A stretch of DNA of 10,505 nt from Anaerolineae bacterium (GTDB lineage Bacteria; Chloroflexota; Anaerolineae; Aggregatilineales; Aggregatilineaceae), in assembly GCA_016929355.1 (NCBI GenBank), contig JAFGJA010000556.1, positions 1 to 10,505 on the forward strand, read 5' to 3'. The notes under the pieces are model-generated. The model was not told the origin of the DNA, searched no databases, and saw nothing but the letters and a program-made list of their open reading frames with translations. Below, piece by piece: positions 1 through 5,697 of this stretch (within the stretch, counting starts at the first letter, position 1; each line of letters opens with the position of its first letter). Made by a program: the position numbers and the translations under genes.

Positions 1-10
1 AACCGGCGAT

Positions 11-1003
11 TCAATCGTACTCGACAGGCGGCTCGAAGTGATCATAATCGTAGCCGTATTGCTGCCACAATTCCTCGGCGAGCATGGCCGGATCGCGCGC
101 TAAGCCTTGTTCCGCGAAGTAATCGCAGACGCGCGTGATGTCGCGTTCCAGGATGAAGCGTGCATCAGGATTCGCGCGCACGTCGGCCACCTGCGGAAAA
201 TCGATCAAAACGATGTTGCCCGCCCAATATAGGATGTTATAGGCGGATAGATCGCCATGCACGAGGTTATGCGCCAGCAGCAAATGCACATTACGCATGA
301 CCTCGGCAAACAATGGCTCAACCTCATCCGGTTCGAGCTGCACGGTGTTCAGGGTGGGGGCGGCTAAATGCTCATCGCCCACATAGCCCATCAAGATGAC
401 ATTATCGCCAATCGCCCAGGGACGCGGTACGGCTGCGCCATCCTTGTACAGCATTTGCAAGGTTTCGTACTCATACATCAACCACGAGGTATGCGTGACC
501 TGTCTACCGAATGCTGTACCTTTGGCAATCGCACGCATTTCGCGGTCATCGCTGGCATTGAGCCGCACGCCATCACCTAAAATGATTTCCCGCCCCTGGC
601 GATACATCTTGTCGTTGCGCAGTTGGCGGAACATGCGCGGGCGGTAGACTTTCGCGGCCAATAACTCGACGCCGGTTGATTCATGCGCCGCGCAGCGATA
701 GACGCTGGCTTCTTTGCCGCCCTTGACCTGGGCGGTGACATCCGTGATCAACTGCTGATCGTAGAGCGAACCGAGCGATTGCAACAGCCAGCCTGCTTCA
801 TATTTGGAGGGTTGGTAGGTTGGCTCAAAGCCGCTTTCCAACCCAGCAGTATCGGCTAACTGCTGCACAACATCTTCGCGTGATTTACGCGGTTTTGAGG
901 TCGTGCGCGGTTTACGTTTGCGGCGCGCCTGACGATTTGTGTTGATCGGGTCGAACTGGTCCTCGTAGATGTCGTACTTATTGTCGAGATAGGGATTACT
1001 CAA
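11..1003 (-). CDS. RIO-family atypical serine/threonine protein kinase
   Basis: The 330-residue product is a cytoplasmic RIO kinase. The nucleotide-binding segment is a KGGKEASVY stretch at residues 94-102, the RIO counterpart of the glycine-rich loop. The likely ATP-contacting lysine is K118 in AAKVYR. The catalytic loop HGDLSAYN is at 249-256 (D251, N256), and the metal-binding IDFPQ is at 267-271. The RIO-typical linker (RNDKMYRQGREI, about 129-140) is present. The N-terminus has a basic stretch at about 27-41 (RRKRKPRTTSKPRKSR) that could contact nucleic acid. In archaea and eukaryotes RIO1/RIO2 act in small-subunit ribosome maturation; the bacterial role is not established. The start is TTG (1001-1003), chosen because GGAGAA (complement of 1011-1016) sits 7 nt upstream. 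The nearest convincing promoter is about 400 bp upstream, so the gene probably has a long leader. The gene is complete with a TGA stop. Confidence 0.93.
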   Translation of the reverse strand: MSNPYLDNKYDIYEDQFDPINTNRQARRKRKPRTTSKPRKSREDVVQQLADTAGLESGFEPTYQPSKYEAGWLLQSLGSLYDQQLITDVTAQVKGGKEASVYRCAAHESTGVELLAAKVYRPRMFRQLRNDKMYRQGREIILGDGVRLNASDDREMRAIAKGTAFGRQVTHTSWLMYEYETLQMLYKDGAAVPRPWAIGDNVILMGYVGDEHLAAPTLNTVQLEPDEVEPLFAEVMRNVHLLLAHNLVHGDLSAYNILYWAGNIVLIDFPQVADVRANPDARFILERDITRVCDYFAEQGLARDPAMLAEELWQQYGYDYDHFEPPVEYD

Positions 1004-1147
1004 CGTTGGATTCTCCGTTATGAATGGGATTTGATCTGTTTGTTATTGCTGCCGCAGTGCATGAGCCATGCAGCAGGATAAGGCCACAACCGGATCGATC
1101 CGGCACGGAGATTCGAGGTGATGAGCAGGATGGTGATCGGGAGCAGG

Positions 1148-1232
1148 TAAAAAACAGCACGCCGATCAACAACACAACCCCAACTGCGCCTCGAATCGTT
1201 CAAGACGTTGTAGGGGGTACACCTGATCGGCG
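1148..1232 (-). other. nested inverted repeat with U6 tail in the RIO kinase leader
   Basis: Read on the minus strand, three nested pairings can be drawn. The outer arms are CGCCGATCA/TGATCGGCG (1224-1232 with 1160-1168, 9 bp). The middle pairing is CCCC and AAC with GTT and GGGG (within 1207-1217 and 1178-1184, bulged). The inner hairpin is CTTGAA-CGA-TTCGAG (1190-1204, one G-U pair). Five nucleotides past the outer arm comes a run of six U (complement of 1149-1154). The order of stem then U run is terminator-like. However, the 5-nt gap and the 55-nt outer loop are not those of a classical intrinsic terminator. It could be an attenuator, the 3' end of a small RNA, or a chance fold; no energy was computed. 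Confidence 0.35.
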
Positions 1233-1272
1233 CGAGCTTATTCGCTCAGATTGGATTTAAATCGTGGGAAAT

Positions 1273-1302
1273 ACTGAGGTTCAGCTAGACTGAGGACTCA
1301 GC
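1273..1302. repeat. two tandem imperfect dyads
   Basis: ACTGAGGTTCAGC (1273-1285) and ACTGAGGACTCAGC (1289-1302) are near-identical direct repeats with a 16-nt period. Each is itself a dyad: CTGA-GGT-TCAG and CTGAG-GA-CTCAG. They lie just downstream of the stop codon of the leftward 20-codon ORF. They could be paired binding sites for a dimeric regulator or two small RNA hairpins. No known operator is recognised. Confidence 0.4.
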
Positions 1303-1303
1303 G

Positions 1304-1366
1304 TTAAGCACCGCAGAAAGCAGGCGTACCCGGACCCACACGGACCACAGATTCCATATTAGCCAT
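1304..1366 (-). CDS. candidate 20-residue small ORF / leader peptide
   Basis: This is a short frame (MANMESVVRVGPGTPAFCGA, TAA stop) on the same strand as the RIO kinase. It starts with ATG about 36 nt after the predicted transcription start of the promoter at 1409-1438. A purine-rich GTGAGG (complement of 1373-1378) lies 6 nt upstream of the ATG, a good ribosome binding position. The peptide is neither strongly hydrophobic nor enriched for one amino acid, so a classical amino-acid attenuator is not indicated. The single cysteine near the C-terminus (FCGA) is the only notable residue. I recognise no family. The promoter and ribosome binding site support translation; the small size makes chance possible. 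Confidence 0.4.
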   Translation of the reverse strand: MANMESVVRVGPGTPAFCGA

Positions 1367-1408
1367 GTAACGCCTCACTTTCCTCAAAATGACGTGGACA
1401 ATGCTCGC

Positions 1409-1438
1409 ACTATAGCATGGACGCGCGCGATTTGTCAA
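1409..1438 (-). promoter_or_regulatory. strong leftward housekeeping-type promoter
   Basis: On the minus strand a perfect TTGACA -35 (complement of 1433-1438) is followed by an 18-nt spacer and TATAGT (complement of 1409-1414). TATAGT is preceded by TGC, which makes an extended -10. Transcription would start near 1402 and run left through the 20-codon ORF to the RIO kinase, giving a leader of about 400 nt. The promoter at 5702-5731 has the same design. Confidence 0.7.
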
Positions 1439-1491
1439 TAGGTAGTCAGGGGTGAAAATCAGCCGTCACCCGCTATTTTACAGCTTGTTTA

Positions 1492-1520
1492 CTAGGTTGT
1501 TTTTCGCCTTGCATTATAAT
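1492..1520 (+). promoter_or_regulatory. probable promoter of the L,D-transpeptidase gene
   Basis: A consensus TATAAT -10 box lies at 1515-1520, 42 bp before the start codon. At 17-nt spacing the -35 position reads CTAGGT (1492-1497), a poor match. The promoter may therefore be weak or activator-dependent. The call rests mainly on the -10 and its position. Confidence 0.45.
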
Positions 1521-1562
1521 GATAGGGAGCGAATCAGGTAGGTCATAACATCGAGGTGAGGC

Positions 1563-3284
1563 ATGTCGCAGCGTCAAGTGCCGGGAGGCGCTCCGGCGGG
1601 GCAAGGTCGCCCGGTGCGTCCCAAGCGCAATAAACGTCCGTATCAGAAACCCCATGTTCGATCACGGCAGCCCGCCGCGCCGCAATCCCCGCGATCAGCA
1701 AGACCGCAGCCTGTCGGGGCGCAGCCACCCGGACCGCGCCAACCGGGGGTACTGCGTCGCCCTTCACGGTGGCGTAAGGTGTGGTCGAAGCCGGAAAATC
1801 TGGTCCTGATCGGAATCGCCGGGTTATTGATGATCGTCGGGTTATGCGTGGCGCTGCTGGTCGCCGGGATCGCGTTGCTCTATGCCTCGGATGACATTCT
1901 GCCGGGCGTTGCAGCGGCGGGTGTTGATCTGGGATCACTTTCTGAACAGGAAGCCGCCGCCACCTTGATCGCGTCCTGGCAGCAATCCGGGGTGCTGCTG
2001 CGGGATGGCAGCCGGACCTGGCAAGTTGCCCCGCTTGAACTCGGCGTCACCCTTGATGCTGAAGCTACCGCGCGCGCGGCGCAAGCCTGGGGCCGTTCTG
2101 ATGGCGGGGTGCTGGATGGGTTGCGCGGCGCGTTGAGTGGGGTAGTGATCGATCCGGTCCTGGCGGTTGATCTGGCTACGATGACCAACTATCTGGAAAG
2201 CATCCTGTTTTATGTCGATATTCCGGCGCAGAATGCCGGGGTGCAGTTGGTGAATGGGCAGGCGGTGGCGAGCGAGGCCAGCAAAGGGCGCGTGATGAAC
2301 ATTGCCGCGACTGTGGATCAGGTGCGCGCTGATCCGGCTGGGGAACTGGCCGATGGCGAACTGGACCTGATCATGGCCCCGACCTATCCCACGATTTCGG
2401 ATGCGACGCCTCTGGTTGCGCAGGCTAATGCCTTGCTGACCAGTTCGTTTACCGTGAATGCGTATGATCCGGTGCGGGATGAATGGCTTAACTGGTCCGC
2501 GCCGCCGCAAGAGTGGGCCGCGTGGCTCTCCGCCGAATCGGATGAATTGAGCGCTACCGGGCTGCGCTTGACCCTACATAGCCAGGGGCCAAAAGAGTTT
2601 TTGGCTGCGCACGCCGTTTTCGGTGATGAACGGTACATTGAAATTGAGCAAGCCGTTGAACAGATGCAAGCGGCGCTGGCGCGCAATCAGACGCAGGCCA
2701 CGATCCGCGTGTGGCACGATACGACGACTTATACGGTCCAAGCCGGGCAAACGCTGGCGATGATCGCGGAGGAAGTGGGCGTGCCATACCCGTATATTCA
2801 GGCGGAAAATCCCGGCATCAATGCGGATGCGCTCAGTGTCGGGCAGACGATCACGATTCCGTCAAAAGACATACTCATCCCGCTTGACCCGATTCCGCAG
2901 AAGCGCATTGTGGTGAGTCGCGGTCAACAACATCTGTGGGCGTATGAAAATGGACAGGTCGTGTTTGATTGGGTGATCTCCACCGGCTTACCGACCAGCC
3001 CGACGGCGTTAGGCGTGTTTCAGGTGCAGTCGCACGAGGTCAACGCCTACGCGGATCAGTGGAATTTGTATATGCCGCACTTCATGGGCTTTTACCATCC
3101 GGGGCCGAATATGGACCTGCTAAACGGATTTCACGGTTTCCCGACGCGCAACGGGTACTCGCTGTTGTGGGAAAACGATCTCGGTCATCCGGTGACGTAT
3201 GGCTGTGTGCTGCTCAATTTGGCGAATGCCGAAGCGCTGTTTAATTGGGCGGAGGAGGGCGTGGTGGTCGAGGTGCGGGCGTGA
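1563..3284 (+). CDS. membrane-anchored L,D-transpeptidase with LysM and VanW-associated modules
   Basis: This is a 573-residue cell-wall enzyme. Residues 1-75 form a basic, proline-rich cytoplasmic tail, followed by one membrane helix at about 79-107. Residues about 113-340 resemble the peptidoglycan-binding-like repeats that accompany VanW/YoaR proteins; the first copy opens with PGVAAAGVDLGSLS. A LysM domain at about 388-433 (YTVQAGQTLAMIAEEVGV to VGQTITIPS) binds glycan. A YkuD catalytic domain spans about 447-572. Such enzymes form 3-3 peptide cross-links or attach proteins to peptidoglycan outside the membrane. H524 and the nucleophile C548 of the active-site motif are present, but the usual S/T-H-G-C block reads TYGCVLL, with Tyr at 546. 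GAGGTG (1553-1558) lies 4 nt before the ATG and fixes the start. The gene stands alone and converges on the rhomboid gene. Confidence 0.9.
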   Translation: MSQRQVPGGAPAGQGRPVRPKRNKRPYQKPHVRSRQPAAPQSPRSARPQPVGAQPPGPRQPGVLRRPSRWRKVWSKPENLVLIGIAGLLMIVGLCVALLVAGIALLYASDDILPGVAAAGVDLGSLSEQEAAATLIASWQQSGVLLRDGSRTWQVAPLELGVTLDAEATARAAQAWGRSDGGVLDGLRGALSGVVIDPVLAVDLATMTNYLESILFYVDIPAQNAGVQLVNGQAVASEASKGRVMNIAATVDQVRADPAGELADGELDLIMAPTYPTISDATPLVAQANALLTSSFTVNAYDPVRDEWLNWSAPPQEWAAWLSAESDELSATGLRLTLHSQGPKEFLAAHAVFGDERYIEIEQAVEQMQAALARNQTQATIRVWHDTTTYTVQAGQTLAMIAEEVGVPYPYIQAENPGINADALSVGQTITIPSKDILIPLDPIPQKRIVVSRGQQHLWAYENGQVVFDWVISTGLPTSPTALGVFQVQSHEVNAYADQWNLYMPHFMGFYHPGPNMDLLNGFHGFPTRNGYSLLWENDLGHPVTYGCVLLNLANAEALFNWAEEGVVVEVRA

Positions 3285-3311
3285 CCTCACCCCCCTTTGA
3301 TCATATATGTA

Positions 3312-3340
3312 GTAGGGGCGAGGCGTCGCCTCGCCCCTAC
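3312..3340. repeat. perfect 14-bp-arm palindrome between convergent genes
   Basis: Arm GTAGGGGCGAGGCG (3312-3325) is the exact reverse complement of 3327-3340, with a single T at the centre. It lies 27 bp after the transpeptidase stop and 19 bp from the end of the leftward rhomboid gene. RNA from either strand would fold into a very stable hairpin. There is no U run on either side, so a classical terminator is unlikely. A REP-like dispersed palindrome, which may still limit read-through between the convergent genes, fits better. Confidence 0.8.
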
Positions 3341-3359
3341 AATACCCCGACATTATGTA

Positions 3360-4223
3360 TTACAAATGCCGCCCGTACACATACCGTATCAGTAAATCCT
3401 TGCGGACGAACAGAAACACGGTTAACGCCGATACCACCCCGCAGAAGTGCGCCAGGTAATTCACTCCGCACGCACAGCCTTTATTCTGGATAGCTTCGAG
3501 TGACGGGATAAAGTTCTGGAACACGAACCAGATCAGGACTACCCAGGCCGGAACCGTCACGGTCCAGCGCCAGATTTTATAGTCATCATCGTGTTTGTGC
3601 GGGATCGCTTTGACGAGCGCCACGGGAAAGCGCAGCACCGACGCTGCTCCCCAGAGACAGTCGATTTTGGCATTCCAGAACAGCAGCAGATACGCGCCCA
3701 TCACGCCTGAGATTGCGCCACTTGATCCAATCGAGGGGATGAAATCCACACCGGGTCTAAACAGCACGCTGCCCATGCTGGCAACCATCCCCGCCAGCAG
3801 ATAAAACACGAGAAAGCGCCATGATCCGCAGGCATCTTCTACCCGGCGGCCAAAGGTCCACAGGTAGATCATATTGCCGAACAGATGCCAGAAATTGGCG
3901 TGCATGAACGTTGATGAAAAGGTTGAAAACGCGCCAACACCAGCGCCATTGATCACGGCGTATTCGCTGTACCCGTAGTAGTAGATTTTGTTGAGATAGG
4001 CGGGTGACAGCTCAACCTCGGTTCCTCCCTCTGATACTTGGTACATATCCGGGGCGGTCCACAACACAAAGATCACCGCATTGACCATGATCAAAAACAT
4101 GGTGGACCAGGGCACGGTCCGGTAGCGCATCAGGCCGGAGTCGTTGACCGGCAGGGGATACACCAGGGAGGAGAGGAACAGAACCAGCAGGATAAACAGG
4201 ATAACAAAGATAAGACCACACAT
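3360..4223 (-). CDS. rhomboid-family intramembrane serine protease
   Basis: This 287-residue polytopic membrane protein cleaves transmembrane substrates within the bilayer. Rhomboid hallmarks are all present. The HANFWHLFGN block is at 108-117 (H113 and N117 in the oxyanion helix). The nucleophile motif GSSG is at 166-169, with S168 as the likely catalytic serine. The partner histidine is H259 in LAHFCG. Hydrophobic segments suggest one extra N-terminal helix (about 3-22) before the six-helix core (about 40-57, 100-122, 135-155, 166-183, 220-239, 254-273). The loop between core helices 4 and 5 is long and polar (about 184-219, with HKHDDDYK). The ATG has GAGAGGAAA upstream on the minus strand. 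The gene starts 19 nt after the TPR gene ends, with no promoter seen between, so the two are probably one transcript. Substrates are unknown. Confidence 0.92.
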   Translation of the reverse strand: MCGLIFVILFILLVLFLSSLVYPLPVNDSGLMRYRTVPWSTMFLIMVNAVIFVLWTAPDMYQVSEGGTEVELSPAYLNKIYYYGYSEYAVINGAGVGAFSTFSSTFMHANFWHLFGNMIYLWTFGRRVEDACGSWRFLVFYLLAGMVASMGSVLFRPGVDFIPSIGSSGAISGVMGAYLLLFWNAKIDCLWGAASVLRFPVALVKAIPHKHDDDYKIWRWTVTVPAWVVLIWFVFQNFIPSLEAIQNKGCACGVNYLAHFCGVVSALTVFLFVRKDLLIRYVYGRHL

Positions 4224-4242
4224 ATCACTGTTTCCTCTCGCC

Positions 4243-5667
4243 CTACCAGGGCAAATAAGGTGGGGGATTGTCCATGACGATCCCTATCGAACGATAAAAC
4301 ACCAGCCATGTCGCCAGCACCAACACAAACGCCCCGGTTGCCCCCAGCATCAACCGGGTATCTTCCGCGAGAATCGGGAGTTGGGTGGGGTCTGGTTTGG
4401 CTTGACCGGGTTTGGAGTGAAATTCATCATGCTTACGTTTCCCGGCATGATCCGGTAGATGACCGCCCAACCAGGCGGCGATAGGCGTTTGCTGCGGGGA
4501 TGATGTCGCCGTGATCAGCAGGTAGCTGCCGACAAAGCCCAGCAGCACACCGACCCAGCGCTGCGGTCCTAATGCCAGCAGGTTCAAGCCGGCGTCTTGC
4601 CACGCCATCACCAGCAAAAAGAGCGCAAACCCGGCGGCCTCGCGCAGCGCCAAAATCATGCTGCCCCGCTCCCGATCCGTGATGACCGGAACGGCGCGCA
4701 ATAAATGTTGATCTGCATCCTTACCTTCAGTCGTGCGCGTGCCGAGCCGCACCGCCCGATCATAATAGGTGAGGGCGGTCTGGGACCGGTACAGTTCCGT
4801 ATGGAGATCGCCCAGGCGCAGCAGCAGTTTTTGGCGGTTGGGATTGACCTCTAGCGCGTGTTCGATGAACTGCATCGCCGGTTCATACTGAAAACGCTGG
4901 CAGTAGTAATCCGCCACCGTGACGAGCAATTCATCGTCCGCATTCGGCAAACTGGCGATGCGTTCGCGCAGCGCGGCGGCTTCGGCATAATCCCCTTGTC
5001 GTTCCGCCATATCAAGCGCGGTCATGTAGATGGTGGGGATTTTGGTATTCGCCAGCACCGCCCGCCCGATCAATTCCCTGGCGTCTTCCCGGTAGTACAA
5101 CTGCCAGAGATGGCCGGACGCCTTCGCCAGCGCTTCTTCATAATCCACCCGGATCGCCAGCACCTTGACCCACTGCGCAATGGCGGCTTCGGTGTTGTCC
5201 GTCTTGAGATAGTCTTCGGCACGCTGCATGAGCAACATAATCCGCTTTTTTTCCGCTTTCGTGACCGGGACTGCAACCGTTGGTGCGGTACTGGCGGGTG
5301 GTGGAGTGTTGTTTGGTGTGACGCTGGCTACTGTAACGGGGTTCGATGTTGTTGGTTGGTTGGGGATGGGGATGGGTGGGGGTGTAGGCGGAGTGATAGG
5401 CGGTGGTGTTGGGGGAGCTAAGGCTTGTGTTTGTAACTGCTCCTTGATGTGCAGCGCGTGGTGATTGGCCGGATTGATGCGCAGCGCGCGTTCCACGTAA
5501 TCCAATTGAATTTGTGGATTTTGCACGGTGCGCACGAGCCAAACCCACGCCATATCATTGTGGGGATTGTGCCGGAGTGAGCGGGTTAATAATCCGTGAC
5601 CCCGCTTGAGGTCGCCGCGCTCACGGATGGCCTGTACCCCTTTGTGGTATAACGTTTGGGCGTCCAT
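4243..5667 (-). CDS. TPR-repeat protein with C-terminal membrane segments
   Basis: This is a 474-residue protein of no named family. Residues 1-80 form helical TPR-like repeats (LTRSLRHNPHNDMAW, YVERALRINPANHHAL). A Pro/Thr-rich linker runs from about 84 to 133. A second TPR block follows at about 140-310, including FIEHALEVNPNRQKLLLRLGDL and a final repeat ending in ALTYYDRAV. The C-terminus has hydrophobic segments at about 344-366, 371-388 and 439-458, with a charged loop (409-424) before the last. TPR domains usually dock other proteins, so a scaffold or adaptor role at the membrane is the reasonable guess. The rhomboid gene 19 nt downstream may be its partner, for example for substrate delivery; that is inference. 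GAGGTG lies 4 nt upstream of the ATG at 5665-5667, and a promoter is seen at 5702-5731. Confidence 0.85.
   Translation of the reverse strand: MDAQTLYHKGVQAIRERGDLKRGHGLLTRSLRHNPHNDMAWVWLVRTVQNPQIQLDYVERALRINPANHHALHIKEQLQTQALAPPTPPPITPPTPPPIPIPNQPTTSNPVTVASVTPNNTPPPASTAPTVAVPVTKAEKKRIMLLMQRAEDYLKTDNTEAAIAQWVKVLAIRVDYEEALAKASGHLWQLYYREDARELIGRAVLANTKIPTIYMTALDMAERQGDYAEAAALRERIASLPNADDELLVTVADYYCQRFQYEPAMQFIEHALEVNPNRQKLLLRLGDLHTELYRSQTALTYYDRAVRLGTRTTEGKDADQHLLRAVPVITDRERGSMILALREAAGFALFLLVMAWQDAGLNLLALGPQRWVGVLLGFVGSYLLITATSSPQQTPIAAWLGGHLPDHAGKRKHDEFHSKPGQAKPDPTQLPILAEDTRLMLGATGAFVLVLATWLVFYRSIGIVMDNPPPYLPW
5362..5382 (+). other. G-quadruplex-type motif in the TPR linker coding region
   Basis: The plus strand has four G runs (4, 4, 3 and 5 G) separated by loops of 2, 2 and 1 nt, which fits the canonical G3+N1-7 pattern. 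It lies within the codons for the proline-rich linker of the TPR protein, on the strand used as template, so the mRNA is C-rich here. The motif may simply reflect proline codon choice. Confidence 0.55.
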
Positions 5668-5697
5668 AAGTCACCTCGATCATAAGACAACAGATAA

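Larger units (their letters stand above)
1004..1562. other. 559-bp intergenic region with divergent promoters and a structured leader
   Basis: This stretch separates the leftward RIO kinase gene from the rightward L,D-transpeptidase gene. It holds a near-consensus leftward promoter (1409-1438), a 20-codon leftward ORF (1304-1366), two tandem dyads (1273-1302), a nested inverted repeat with a U run (1148-1232) and a rightward -10 box (1515-1520). A short inverted repeat, GGGTGA/TCACCC (1450-1455, 1466-1471), lies between the two promoters and could be an operator, but it is weak. Open frames of 60-80 codons occur on both strands, but none has a ribosome binding site or a recognisable protein. 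Confidence 0.7.

Noticed and set aside
1018..1203. 61-codon minus-strand frame with a hydrophobic stretch, ending 14 bp before the RIO start codon
   Set aside because: Its start is a TTG without a ribosome binding site, it overlaps the nested inverted repeat, and the protein is not recognisable. A small membrane protein cannot be excluded.
1024..1260. 78-codon plus-strand frame
   Set aside because: No ribosome binding site, no promoter, low-complexity polar sequence, and it is antisense to the proposed RIO leader.
1366..1402. GAGGAAAGT on the minus strand, reminiscent of the conserved RNase P RNA segment
   Set aside because: The match stops after nine bases; the following conserved CCGGGCTC and the other RNase P core elements are absent.
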